64,000 bases of DNA from Pseudaminobacter sp040045035 (GCF_040045035.1 NZ_JBDZDS010000001.1:372001-436000), one strand, 5' to 3'; counted from the stretch's first letter, positions 51,907 to 63,037 are shown. The notes: generated by a model from the sequence alone, not told the origin. A program made the numbers and translations.

Positions 51907-53910
51907 ATGCGGCGAATGAGCGTGGGCTGGCTGGCGAGTGTTTCGGCGCTGGCGGGCCTGATGGTGATAGGACAGCCGGTTCTGGCCAAGCAGACCAACG
52001 AAACGGTCAACATCAATTCGTTGTCCGGTGCCTATCTCGCCGCTCGGGTGGCCGAAGTCGACAACGACCTCGACAGCGCCATCGCCTACTACAAGCGCGC
52101 GCTTGCCTTCGACACCGAGAACTCGGACCTCCAGCAGAGCCTGATGCTGGCGCTGATCGCCCAGGGGCGCTTCGACGAATCGCTGCCCTATGCCGAGAAG
52201 CTGAAGGCCGTGCCCGATATCGAGCGCTTCTCGCGCCTGGCACTGGCGGCCGACGCTATCCGCAAGGGGGACTACAAGTCCTCCGAGAACCTCCTCAAGC
52301 TTACGGTCGAATCCGACCTCGACCGGCTCATCACCAGCGTCATGACCGCCTGGTCGAAGGCTGGTGCCGGCGACACCAAGGGTGCGATTTCCTATCTGGA
52401 GAAGCTCCAGGGGCCTGAGTGGTATTCGCTGTTCACCACCTATCACCGCGCGCTGATCGCCGATGTCGCCGGCAAGACGCAGGAGGCTGACAAAATCTAC
52501 GCCGCCACGCTCGAGAACGTCGCGGCTGGCGGCGCGGCGCCGGAAACCTGGCTGCGGGCGGCGGAGGCCTATGCCAGCTCGCTTGCCCATCGCGGCGAGA
52601 AGAAGAAGGCGCTGGCCGTGCTGGACAAGGCCAACTCTTTCGCCAGCGGCCGCGTGGCGTTGACCGTGCTACGCCAGAAGATCGAGAAGGGCGAGCCGGT
52701 TTCGCAGCTGATCGCCACTCCGGCGGACGGCGCCAGCGAAATCCTGCTGGACCTCGCCGCCGCGTTGAACCGGGGCGGCGGCGAGCCCTTCGTGCGGCTC
52801 TACCTGCAATATGCTCTGGCGCTGCGCCACGACAGCGATGCAGCGCTGATGCAGCTGGCGGCAGTGGCCGAGCAGCAGGAGAACGGGCAGGAGGCGATCG
52901 ATCTCTATCGCCGCGTGCCGGCCGACTCGCCGCTGAAGCGTTCCGCCGAATTGCAGCTCGGCCTCAACCTCGCCGACCTCAAGCAGCACGACGAGGCGAT
53001 CACCCTTCTCAAATCCTTGCTCGAACAGGCGCCAGACGACATGCGCGCCTATCTGGCGCTCGGCGGCGTCTATGCCTCGACCGAGAATTTTCGCGCCGCG
53101 GCCGAGGTCTACGACAAGGCGGTGGAGCGGCTGAAGAAGCCGGAGAAATCCGACTGGAACATCTTCTACCAGCGCGGCATCGCCTATGAACGGCTGAAGG
53201 AATGGCCCAAGGCCGAGCCGAACTTCCGCGAAGCGCTGAAGCTCATGCCCGACCAGCCGCAGGTTCTGAACTATCTGGGCTACTCCTGGGTCGACATGAA
53301 CACGAACCTCGATGAAGGCTTGGCCATGATCCGCAAGGCGGTCGACCTGAGGCCGAGCGACGGCTACATCGTCGATTCGCTGGGCTGGGCCTATTACCGC
53401 CTCGGCCGCTTCGACGAAGCGGTGACGGAACTGGAGCGGGCGGTTTCGCTGAAGCCCGAGGACCCGGTGCTGAACGACCATCTCGGCGACGCCTACTGGC
53501 GCGCCGGCCGCAAGCTGGAGGCGACCTTCCAGTGGAGCCACGCGCGCGACATGAAGCCGGAGCCGGATGTGCTGGCCTCGGTGCAGAAGAAGCTGTCCGA
53601 AGGCCTGCCGCCGCTGGAGGGCAAGGCCGCCGCGCAGGCGCCGGTCAAGCCGGTGGAGCCCGAGGTGAAGCCGGAGGAACCGGCCGAACCGCAGCCCGAG
53701 AAGAAGGGGGAGCATCCCGACCTGGCCCCGGTGCAAAAGATTTCCGCGAAGCCCGCGGCCTACACGGTGCAGCCCGGCCAGTCGCTGTGGTCGATCGCTA
53801 ACGAGGTGCTCGGCAATGGCGACCGCTATCAGGAAATCCTCAACCTCAACCCGCAACTGCACGGCGATCCCGGCCGCATCGTGCCGGGCCAGGAATTGAT
53901 CATTCCCTGA
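51907..53910 (+). CDS. Exported TPR-repeat protein with C-terminal LysM domain
   Basis: This 667-residue protein has a signal peptide (1-27), about ten TPR repeats (e.g. AKVAEVDNDLDSAIAYYKRALAF-type units and LGYSWVDMNTNLDEGLAMIRKAV), a Pro/Glu/Ala-rich linker at about 570-615, and a LysM domain at the end (YTVQPGQSLWSIANEVLG). It is probably periplasmic and peptidoglycan-bound through LysM. GGAAGGA precedes the ATG. The TPR part resembles protein-assembly scaffolds; partners are unknown. Confidence 0.87.
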   Translation: MRRMSVGWLASVSALAGLMVIGQPVLAKQTNETVNINSLSGAYLAARVAEVDNDLDSAIAYYKRALAFDTENSDLQQSLMLALIAQGRFDESLPYAEKLKAVPDIERFSRLALAADAIRKGDYKSSENLLKLTVESDLDRLITSVMTAWSKAGAGDTKGAISYLEKLQGPEWYSLFTTYHRALIADVAGKTQEADKIYAATLENVAAGGAAPETWLRAAEAYASSLAHRGEKKKALAVLDKANSFASGRVALTVLRQKIEKGEPVSQLIATPADGASEILLDLAAALNRGGGEPFVRLYLQYALALRHDSDAALMQLAAVAEQQENGQEAIDLYRRVPADSPLKRSAELQLGLNLADLKQHDEAITLLKSLLEQAPDDMRAYLALGGVYASTENFRAAAEVYDKAVERLKKPEKSDWNIFYQRGIAYERLKEWPKAEPNFREALKLMPDQPQVLNYLGYSWVDMNTNLDEGLAMIRKAVDLRPSDGYIVDSLGWAYYRLGRFDEAVTELERAVSLKPEDPVLNDHLGDAYWRAGRKLEATFQWSHARDMKPEPDVLASVQKKLSEGLPPLEGKAAAQAPVKPVEPEVKPEEPAEPQPEKKGEHPDLAPVQKISAKPAAYTVQPGQSLWSIANEVLGNGDRYQEILNLNPQLHGDPGRIVPGQELIIP

Positions 53911-53911
53911 C

Positions 53912-53956
53912 GCATAACCCCAAAAATCGGAACCGATTTTTGGAAAGGGATTATGC
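53912..53956. repeat. Palindromic intergenic element
   Basis: GCATAA (53912-53917) and TTATGC (53951-53956) flank a core CCAAAAATCGG (53920-53930) / CCGATTTTTGG (53933-53943). The core resembles the hairpin at 28358-28391. The family of 'cgaaaatcg' palindromes is a known type of intergenic repeat in Rhizobiales. Confidence 0.65.
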
Positions 53957-53970
53957 ATAGATTCAAAGTG

Positions 53971-54014
53971 CTACAGCGTCCTTTGCGCGCCCTTTCGGGC
54001 GCGCTGTGCTGTAG
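53971..54014. repeat. Second palindromic element, ctacagcgtcctttgcgcg type
   Basis: CTACAGC (53971-53977) pairs with GCTGTAG (54008-54014), and GCGCGCCC (53985-53992) with GGGCGCGC (53997-54004) around TTTC. I recall this sequence type as frequent between genes in Rhizobium-like genomes, often adjacent to the previous element. Confidence 0.65.
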
Positions 54015-54041
54015 TAGGGCAACTGATCCTCTCGGGAAAAC

Positions 54042-54070
54042 TTGACGCTTCCGGCAGGCCGGAATAGGAC
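54042..54070 (+). promoter_or_regulatory. Candidate glyQ promoter overlapping a terminator
   Basis: TTGACG (54042-54047), 17 bp, TAGGAC (54065-54070). The -35 is strong and the -10 weak. Transcription would begin near 54077, after the first arm of the terminator hairpin that follows, so glyQS mRNA would escape termination. Confidence 0.45.
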
Positions 54071-54095
54071 GGGCCGTCTTTCGGCCCGTCTTTTT
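54068..54095 (+). terminator. Intrinsic terminator just before glyQ
   Basis: GACGGGCCG (54068-54076) pairs perfectly with CGGCCCGTC (54082-54090) around a 5-nt loop, followed by five T (54091-54095). It lies only 11 bp before the glyQ GTG and should stop transcripts coming from the TPR-LysM gene. Confidence 0.85.
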
Positions 54096-54106
54096 GAGGC
54101 TTTCCC

Positions 54107-55060
54107 GTGACCGCCAATTTACCCGCCCATATGCACCCCAGCCGCTCGTTCCAGGGGCTGATCCTGACTCTGCACGACTACTGGGCAAAATACGGTTGCG
54201 TCATCCTGCAGCCCTACGACATGGAGGTCGGCGCCGGTACGTTCCACCCGGCCACGACGCTGCGCGCCTTGGGGCCGAAGCCCTGGAAAGCGGCCTATGT
54301 GCAGCCCTCGCGCCGGCCCAAGGACGGCCGCTACGGCGAGAACCCGAACCGGCTGCAGCACTACTACCAGTACCAGGTGATCCTGAAGCCGAACCCGCCG
54401 GACCTGCAGGAGCTCTATCTCGGCTCGCTGAAGGCGATCGGCATCGATCCGCTGCTGCATGACATCCGCTTCGTCGAGGACGACTGGGAAAGCCCGACGC
54501 TGGGCGCCTGGGGCCTGGGATGGGAATGCTGGTGTGACGGCATGGAAGTGTCGCAGTTCACCTATTTCCAGCAGGTCTGCGGCATCGAATGCGCGCCGGT
54601 GGCCGGCGAGCTGACCTACGGGCTCGAGCGCCTGGCCATGTATGTGCAGGGCGTGGACAATGTCTATGACCTCAACTTCAACGGCCGCGACGGTGACGAA
54701 AAGGTCACCTATGGCGAAGTCTTCCTGCAGGCCGAGCAGGAATATTCGCGCTACAATTTCGAGCACGCCAACACGGCGGTGCTGCTGAGGCATTTCGAGG
54801 AGGCCGAGGCCGAGTGCGAGGCGCTGCTCAAGGCCGGTGCCGAGCGCACCGACGGCAAGCCGCACCAGCTGGTGTTTCCGGCCTATGACCAGTGCATCAA
54901 GGCCAGCCATGTCTTCAACCTGCTCGACGCGCGCGGGGTGATCTCGGTCACCGAGCGGCAGAGCTACATCCTGCGCGTGCGCAACCTCTCGCGCCAGTGC
55001 GGGGAGGCGTTCCTTCAAACCGAGGCCGGTGGCTTCGCGATGACCGGCGAGGCTGCATAA
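54107..55060 (+). CDS. glyQ: Glycine-tRNA ligase alpha subunit
   Basis: This 317-residue catalytic subunit of the tetrameric bacterial enzyme has the family N-terminus MHPSRSFQGLILTLHDYWAK, then CVILQPYDMEVGAGTFHPAT, RPKDGRYGENPNRLQHYYQ and YDQCIKASH. The start is GTG at 54107 with GAGG upstream; MHPSRSF at residue 9 is an alternative. It is directly followed by glyS, whose ATG begins right after the glyQ stop. Confidence 0.97.
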   Translation: MTANLPAHMHPSRSFQGLILTLHDYWAKYGCVILQPYDMEVGAGTFHPATTLRALGPKPWKAAYVQPSRRPKDGRYGENPNRLQHYYQYQVILKPNPPDLQELYLGSLKAIGIDPLLHDIRFVEDDWESPTLGAWGLGWECWCDGMEVSQFTYFQQVCGIECAPVAGELTYGLERLAMYVQGVDNVYDLNFNGRDGDEKVTYGEVFLQAEQEYSRYNFEHANTAVLLRHFEEAEAECEALLKAGAERTDGKPHQLVFPAYDQCIKASHVFNLLDARGVISVTERQSYILRVRNLSRQCGEAFLQTEAGGFAMTGEAA

Positions 55061-57277
55061 ATGCCCGATTTTCTGCTTGAACTTCGCTCCGAGGAAATCC
55101 CCGCGCGCATGCAGCGCAAGGCTGCCGGCGACCTGAGGAAGATGGTCACCGACGGCCTGGTGGAAGCGGGCCTCACCTATGAGGCGGCGCGCGAATACTG
55201 GACGCCGCGCCGGCTGACGCTGGACATTCGCGGCATGACCCCGCGCTCGAAGGACGTGCACGAGGAGAAGAAGGGGCCCAGCACCAAGGCGCCGCAGCAA
55301 GCGATCGAAGGCTTCCTGCGCTCGGCCGGGCTGACCGACATCTCCCAGGCGCATGTGCATACGGACCCCAAGAAGGGCGATTTCTACGTCGCCCATATCT
55401 CGAAGCCTGGCCGCGCGGCGGAGGAGATCATCGCCGAGCTGATGCCGGCCGTGATCCGCGCCTTCCCCTGGCCGAAGTCGATGCGCTGGGGCGCGGCCTC
55501 CGGGCCGAAGGGCGCGAGGTATAACGGCGCGGAAGGCCGCGGCGGCGACACGCTGCGCTGGGTGCGCCCGCTGCAATCCATCGTCTGCACCTTCGGTCCC
55601 GAGACCGAGGAGCCCAAGGTAGTGGATTTCGAGATCGACGGCATCCGCGCCGGCAATGTCACCTACGGACACCGCTTCCATGCGCCCGGCGCCATCACCG
55701 TGCGCCGCTTCGACGACTATGTGGCCAAGCTCGAGGCCGCCAAGGTGGTGCTCGATGCGGATCGCCGCAAGCAGATCATCCTTTCCGATGCCAAGAACCT
55801 GGCCTTCGCCAGCGGCCTCGACCTGGTCGAAGACGAAGGCCTGCTGGAGGAAGTGTCGGGTCTCGTCGAATGGCCGGTGGTGCTGATGGGCGAGTTCGAG
55901 CAGGACTTTTTGGCCATCCCGGCCGAGGTGATCCGCCTGACCATCCGCGCCAACCAGAAGTGCTTCGTCACGCGGCCGCATGGCGAGGCCGAAGGCCTCT
56001 CCAACCGCTTCGTGCTCATTTCCAATATCGAGGCGAAGGACGGCGGCAGGGAGATCGCCCACGGCAATGGAAAGGTGGTGCGCGCACGCCTCTCCGACGC
56101 GCACTATTTCTGGAACACCGACCAGCACGACCTGCCGGACCTTGGCGAGCTTGGGGCTTCGGCCGAAAAGTTCGGCCTCGACATGAAGAAGCCGCTCGAC
56201 CAGCGCATGGCGCGGCTCGACCACCTCAACGTGACCTTCCATGCCAAGCTCGGCACGCAAGGGCAGCGCGTGGACCGCATCCGCAAGCTGGCGCGCGAGA
56301 TCGCGCCGATCGTCGGCGCCGATCCAGCCCTGGCCGAGCGCGCCGCGGTTCTGGCCAAGGCAGACCTGCAGACCGAGGTGGTTGGCGAGTTCCCCGAACT
56401 GCAGGGCGCCATGGGCCACAAATATGCGCTGCTGCAGGGCGAGCATGCTTCGGTGGCGGCAGCCGTCGAGGAGCACTACAAGCCGCAGGGCCCGTCCGAT
56501 CGTGTGCCGACCGACCCGGTTTCGGTGGCGGTGGCGCTGGCCGACAAGCTCGACACGCTGGTGGGTTTTTGGGCCATCGACGAAAAGCCCACGGGCTCCA
56601 AGGACCCCTATGCGCTGCGCAGGGCGGCGCTGGGCGTGATCCGCATGCTCATCGAGAACGCCGCGCGGGTTCAGCTCGGCCGCGCCGGCGATTTCGCCAT
56701 GAACGGCTACTCGCAGGTTTCCGGCCAGCGTGCTCAGCTTTTCATGGACCTTCTCTCCTTCTTCCACGATCGCCTGAAAGTCTATCTGCGCGATCAGGGC
56801 GCCCGCTACGATCTCATCGACGCCGTGCTGGCGGCTGGCGAGGGGACGGCTTCCAACGACGACCTCTTGATGGTCGTGCGCCGCGTCGAGGCGCTCGGCA
56901 CCTTCCTCGACACCGAGGACGGCAAGAACCTGCTGGCCGGCACCAAGCGCGCGGCCAACATCCTTGCGGCTGAAGAGAAGAAGGGCACGCGCATCGCGGA
57001 AGCCGTCGATACTTCGCTGTTCCGCGAGGACGAGGAGCAGGCCCTGTTCGCGGCGATCAATCAGGCCGACAAGGAAGCCGCGCAAGCGATCCAGAACGAG
57101 GATTTTTCGGCCGCCATGCGGGCGCTGAGCGCGCTGCGCGCACCGGTCGATTCCTTCTTCGACGATGTGCTGGTCAACGACGAGGACCTCGACGTGCGCG
57201 CCAACCGCCTCGCGCTGTTGTCGCGCATCCGCGCCGCCACCGACGAGGTTGCGGATTTTTCGAAGATCGCGGGCTGA
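55061..57277 (+). CDS. glyS: Glycine-tRNA ligase beta subunit
   Basis: This 738-residue beta subunit binds tRNA(Gly). Conserved features include the N-terminus LLELRSEEIPARMQ, the block FPWPKSMRWG, GHRFHAPGAI, the HD-like region with MGHKYALLQGEH, and SLALADKLDTLVGF-type text near residue 490. The length is slightly above the E. coli protein (689). It begins at the glyQ stop and is clearly co-transcribed with it. Confidence 0.96.
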   Translation: MPDFLLELRSEEIPARMQRKAAGDLRKMVTDGLVEAGLTYEAAREYWTPRRLTLDIRGMTPRSKDVHEEKKGPSTKAPQQAIEGFLRSAGLTDISQAHVHTDPKKGDFYVAHISKPGRAAEEIIAELMPAVIRAFPWPKSMRWGAASGPKGARYNGAEGRGGDTLRWVRPLQSIVCTFGPETEEPKVVDFEIDGIRAGNVTYGHRFHAPGAITVRRFDDYVAKLEAAKVVLDADRRKQIILSDAKNLAFASGLDLVEDEGLLEEVSGLVEWPVVLMGEFEQDFLAIPAEVIRLTIRANQKCFVTRPHGEAEGLSNRFVLISNIEAKDGGREIAHGNGKVVRARLSDAHYFWNTDQHDLPDLGELGASAEKFGLDMKKPLDQRMARLDHLNVTFHAKLGTQGQRVDRIRKLAREIAPIVGADPALAERAAVLAKADLQTEVVGEFPELQGAMGHKYALLQGEHASVAAAVEEHYKPQGPSDRVPTDPVSVAVALADKLDTLVGFWAIDEKPTGSKDPYALRRAALGVIRMLIENAARVQLGRAGDFAMNGYSQVSGQRAQLFMDLLSFFHDRLKVYLRDQGARYDLIDAVLAAGEGTASNDDLLMVVRRVEALGTFLDTEDGKNLLAGTKRAANILAAEEKKGTRIAEAVDTSLFREDEEQALFAAINQADKEAAQAIQNEDFSAAMRALSALRAPVDSFFDDVLVNDEDLDVRANRLALLSRIRAATDEVADFSKIAG

Positions 57278-57987
57278 CGCGTTTCCGGGTTCGGCGTATC
57301 TAGGCCAAACCTGCCTCGGACTGCCGGTGGCGAGTCCGAGGCCTGGGTCCCCGGAACCTCCGCACTTCGCTTCGCTCGTGTTCCGGCCCGAGGACGACGG
57401 GTTGGGGGCGGGCTGGCCTTAACCTTCTCGGCTGCGTTTGTCCCGCGGTCCGGGGACGACGGGTGAGAGCCATCGCTCTTAGCCTTCGCGGCTTCGCTCG
57501 TGCTGCGACCCGAGGATGACGGGGCGTCGGCCCTTAACCTTCACGGCTGTGCTCATATTGCGGCCGAGGAGGACAGGGTAAGGTTTCTGGCAAGCCTTCA
57601 ACGCTGGGGAGTTTCCGCGGGCCTCTCTCCCTCCGTCATCCTCGCGCCCCGAGCGCGAGCGATAGCGAAGCGAGGGGTTGCGGGGATCCAGGCCTCGACG
57701 GTCCAATGGGCAAGCCGGTCCAAAGTTGACGCGTTCGTACTGTTGCCGGCGAGGTTGCGGGCTTTTTGTAGGTATCTGACGTTCGGCGCGTCGACGCCAA
57801 ACCTGCCTCGGACTGCCGGTGGCGAGTCCGAGGCCTGGGTCCCCGGAACCTTCGCATTTCGCTTCGCTCGTGCTTCGGCCCGAGGACGACGGGTTGGGGG
57901 CGGGCTGCCCTTAACCTTCACGGCTTCACTAATATTGCGGCCCGAGGACGACGGGGGAACAGGGCCCCAGAGCCTAAACGGGCAGGC
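57278..57987. repeat. Repeat-rich non-coding spacer with a 124-bp direct duplication
   Basis: About 700 bp with no credible gene. The 124-bp unit at 57304-57427 recurs at 57796-57919, exactly 492 bp further on, with only a few differences. Between and after them are several 'cggcccgaggacgacgg' or 'gcgacccgaggatgacgg' relatives and one inverted copy (57635-57700, 'ccgtcatcctcgcgcc'). These match the elements at 45943-46087. Confidence 0.8.
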
Positions 57988-58275
57988 TCAGTTGCTCGAA
58001 GCCCACGCCCCGCCGACCACGCCGCCGCGGAACACGGTCGGCTCGGCCGGCCAGTACCGCGAAACGGCTGCGCTGGAGGCGACCTTGTCGTCGGTGGCGA
58101 CAGGCTTGCCGAGCGTGATCACGGATGGCCGTGCCGCCTGGCCTGCCTGCGCGGCGAGGGTCATGATCGACGGGCCGGGCGAGTTGGCTGCTTCTAGCGT
58201 CTCGATGGAACCGGCTTGCGCGGTCGTCGCCGTCAGCACGGTCGCCGCAATCAGAAAAGCACCTGCAATGCGCAT
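57988..58275 (-). CDS. Small secreted protein, unknown
   Basis: This 95-residue protein has a clear Sec signal (MRIAGAFLIAATVLTATTAQA) and a short mature part with no cysteine or known motif. The start at 58275 is chosen because AGGAGGGGGCA stands just before it. It borders the repeat spacer at its 3' end. Function unknown. Confidence 0.75.
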   Translation of the reverse strand: MRIAGAFLIAATVLTATTAQAGSIETLEAANSPGPSIMTLAAQAGQAARPSVITLGKPVATDDKVASSAAVSRYWPAEPTVFRGGVVGGAWASSN

Positions 58276-58442
58276 TGCCCCCTCCTGCCATTTGCCTGCC
58301 ATGGCTCATAGCGCAACAGGCGTTGCCGCTTGTTTGAAGCAAAGCGCGGCATTTTAGCGATTGCCGGAAAAAACTCCTCGGCACTTGCCGCGGCAGGCCG
58401 CCCGCTATAGGCAGGCGGTGTTCAATAAAGAGATCGTCGCAC

Positions 58443-59423
<981 letters not shown>

Positions 59424-59428
59424 CTGAC

Positions 59429-60859
<1,431 letters not shown>

Positions 60860-60962
60860 GGGTCTTCTTCACCCCTTCTTCAGACAGGTTTACAACATCT
60901 TGTAGCTGGTCGGATTCCGATAACCATCTGGTAGATCAGCAAAATTTAACCGACTTTCTTAA

Positions 60963-61040
60963 GCGGGGCGGTAACAACCCCGCGCTAGTGTCCTTCCCAT
61001 AACGAGACCGGGAAAACCCGGTTCGGAGAGACCGGAACAC
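60963..61040 (+). promoter_or_regulatory. Structured leader before the DUF6101 gene
   Basis: Three small hairpins stand in a row: GCGGGG/CCCCGC (60963-60983), ACCGGG-AAAA-CCCGGT (61007-61022) and a CCGG-AACA-CCGG element (61031-61044 region). They end shortly before the SD AGGAAG and the ATG at 61076. It may be a regulatory 5' leader or protein-binding repeats. The remaining spacer from 60860 shows no gene. Confidence 0.4.
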
Positions 61041-61075
61041 CGGCTCTCAGGAGTAACAGGAAGAAGGCACAATCA

Positions 61076-61642
61076 ATGAGCACCGGACTGAAGCCAGTCT
61101 GGGCGGGGCGCACCATGCGCCTCGACCCTTATCGCTTGCCCCAGATGACCAGCTTTGCCACGCACGACGAGTTCGGTGACGTCAGCTTCACCATCGACCA
61201 GCGCGGCGCGACGGTCCGGCGCATACTCAAGAAGAGCGGCCTGCCGGCCACCGTGGTGCTGCCGGCCAGGGCCTTCCGCGGCGTGGCTGCCCGGGCGATC
61301 GAGGACGACCTGCTCAACGTGACGGTGACGCTCGAGCTGCTGCACAACGACCCGCAGCTGTCGGTGCCGCTCCTGGTGGCCGACAATCTGGAAGACGTGG
61401 CCGCCGACTGGCGCGCCTGGGCGGAAGCCTACCGCCTGCCTATGCTTCTGATCGAGGCCGACGGCGTGGCTCGTACGCTGGAGGAATCGCTCGGCGCGGC
61501 GATCAAGGCCATGCCGCCGCAGGGCCGCCGCAAGGGGCGCCCGACCATGGCGCGCCGCTCGCGCTTCCAGGCCCGCCGCAAGACCGGCAATCTCGGCCTG
61601 CGGCTGGTGATCGGCGGCGAGGAAATCATCGCCCGGCAGTAG
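61076..61642 (+). CDS. DUF6101 family protein
   Basis: This 188-residue protein starts STGLKPVWAGRTMRLDPYRLPQ and ends with a basic tail RRKGRPTMARRSRFQARRKTGNLGLRLVIGGEEIIARQ. I recognise it as the conserved Rhizobiales family named DUF6101. It has no signal or membrane helix. The Arg-rich tail suggests nucleic-acid or ribosome contact, but the function is unknown. AGGAAG precedes the ATG. Confidence 0.85.
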   Translation: MSTGLKPVWAGRTMRLDPYRLPQMTSFATHDEFGDVSFTIDQRGATVRRILKKSGLPATVVLPARAFRGVAARAIEDDLLNVTVTLELLHNDPQLSVPLLVADNLEDVAADWRAWAEAYRLPMLLIEADGVARTLEESLGAAIKAMPPQGRRKGRPTMARRSRFQARRKTGNLGLRLVIGGEEIIARQ

Positions 61643-61740
61643 GCAACTGAAGTTTTTGGGTCTTTGCCGTCCATGGGCCGCGCTCGTGGGCGGTGAAGGC
61701 TGTTGGCGTTAGACCAACTTCTACGGAACGTCTTCGAATT

Positions 61741-61890
61741 CCCCCTCTCCGTCCGCTTCGCGGCCACCTCTCCCCCGCAAGCGGGGGCGAGGAACCGGCA
61801 CTCGCTGAGGTCGCGACATCGCAGAATTTTGGTTCCTCGCCCCCATGAAATGGGGGAGAGGTGCCGAGCTTGAGCGAGGCGGAGAGGGGG
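61741..61890. repeat. 150-bp imperfect inverted-repeat element
   Basis: CCCCCTCTCC (61741-61750) and GGAGAGGGGG (61881-61890) bracket a nearly symmetrical element. Inside, 'tcccccgcaagcgggggcga' and 'ggttcctcgcccccatgaaa' mirror each other. Such 'cccctctcc...ggagagggg' elements are common intergenic repeats in alphaproteobacteria. It fills most of the 270-bp spacer before ubiA. Confidence 0.75.
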
Positions 61891-61915
61891 ACTGGGCAGG
61901 AAGGCGTCTGTCGCC

Positions 61916-62899
61916 TCAAACCAGCGGCTTGAGCGCGATCCACAGGCCGCCGCCGATCAGGCCGAGGAAAATCAGCCAGCCGACAGTTCCGTTTGACTTG
62001 AACAGTTTCAGGCACTGGTCGGGATCGTCGATGTTCAGCACCCGGATCTGGCGTGCCATGTGCGCGCCCGCGGCCACCAGCCCGGCCAGCGCCGGCATCG
62101 GCGCTTCCGCAGCGGCGAAGGCGAGCGCAAAGCAGATCAGCGCGCCGCCATAGAGCCCCACCAGCCACAGCTTGGTGTTTTCGCCGAACAGTCGCGCGGT
62201 GGAGCGCACGCCCACCAGCGCGTCGTCTTCCTTGTCCTGGTGGGCATAGATGGTGTCGTAGCCGATCACCCACATGATCGAGCCGATGTAGAGCAGGATC
62301 GGCGCGGCATCGAGATCGGAGAACTCGGCGGCCCAGCCCATCAGCGCGCCCCAGGAAAAGGCAAGGCCGAGAACGAACTGCGGCCAGTCGGTGATTCTCT
62401 TCATGAACGGGTAGATCGCCACGATGCCGAGCGAGCAGAGGCCGAGCAGGATCGCGAAGCCGTTGAGCTGGACGAGCACCAGAAGCCCGACCAGCGCCTG
62501 CATGAGCAGGAAGCGCCAGGCCTGCTTGCGGCTGACCTGGCCCGACGGCAGGGGCCGCGAGCGCGTGCGCTCGACCTCGGCGTCGATCTTCTCGTCGACG
62601 AGATCGTTGTAGGTGCAGCCGGCGCCGCGCATGGCGATGGCCCCGACCAGGAACAGCACCAGATACCAGGGGTTGGGCAGAAGCGTCAGCAGCGGGTCTT
62701 CCGGCCGCGCATAGGCAACCGCCGCCAGCGCCGTGGACCACCAGCAGGGCCACAGAAGCAGGATCCAGCCGATGGGACGATCCCAGCGCGCAAGCTGCGC
62801 GTAGGGCCATACCCAGCGCGGCAGAACCCGATAGACCCAATGACCACTCGGCGCGTCGGCAACGCGGCCTTGCGCCTCTCTCGACTGAATATTTTCCAT
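61916..62899 (-). CDS. ubiA: 4-hydroxybenzoate polyprenyltransferase
   Basis: This 327-residue membrane prenyltransferase attaches the polyprenyl chain to 4-hydroxybenzoate in ubiquinone synthesis. The two Asp-rich motifs are NDLVDEKIDAEVERTRSRPL (first) and GYDTIYAHQDKEDD (second), with about eight hydrophobic helices. I chose the ATG at 62899; upstream the frame runs on only as antisense of purD. It uses the product of the polyprenyl synthase at 50737. Confidence 0.96.
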   Translation of the reverse strand: MENIQSREAQGRVADAPSGHWVYRVLPRWVWPYAQLARWDRPIGWILLLWPCWWSTALAAVAYARPEDPLLTLLPNPWYLVLFLVGAIAMRGAGCTYNDLVDEKIDAEVERTRSRPLPSGQVSRKQAWRFLLMQALVGLLVLVQLNGFAILLGLCSLGIVAIYPFMKRITDWPQFVLGLAFSWGALMGWAAEFSDLDAAPILLYIGSIMWVIGYDTIYAHQDKEDDALVGVRSTARLFGENTKLWLVGLYGGALICFALAFAAAEAPMPALAGLVAAGAHMARQIRVLNIDDPDQCLKLFKSNGTVGWLIFLGLIGGGLWIALKPLV

Positions 62900-63037
62900 G
62901 CTCTTGAGGTGACAGCAGCCGCAACGCTCGTCAAGAAGATGATTTGTCCTTGATAATAGGCGTTGACGGTTGACCGCGCCGCGCAAGGGCCATACCGGAG
63001 GCCGCAACGGACGAACACAGGCACGGAGCGTGATGGC

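Noticed and set aside
54014..54106. T-box riboswitch before glyQ
   Set aside because: No T-box sequence or stem I specifier is visible, and T-boxes are not expected in alphaproteobacteria; a plain terminator with nested promoter explains the sequence.
54119..57085. 988-residue leftward reading frame
   Set aside because: It is antisense to glyQ and glyS, whose motifs are unambiguous; long antisense frames are expected at this GC content.
57304..57985. CRISPR array
   Set aside because: The repeats are long (124 bp), only two are near-identical, and spacing is not regular; they are dispersed intergenic elements.
57500..58357. 285-residue rightward frame over the repeat spacer
   Set aside because: It runs through repeated non-coding elements and then antisense to the small secreted protein gene; its composition is that of the repeats.
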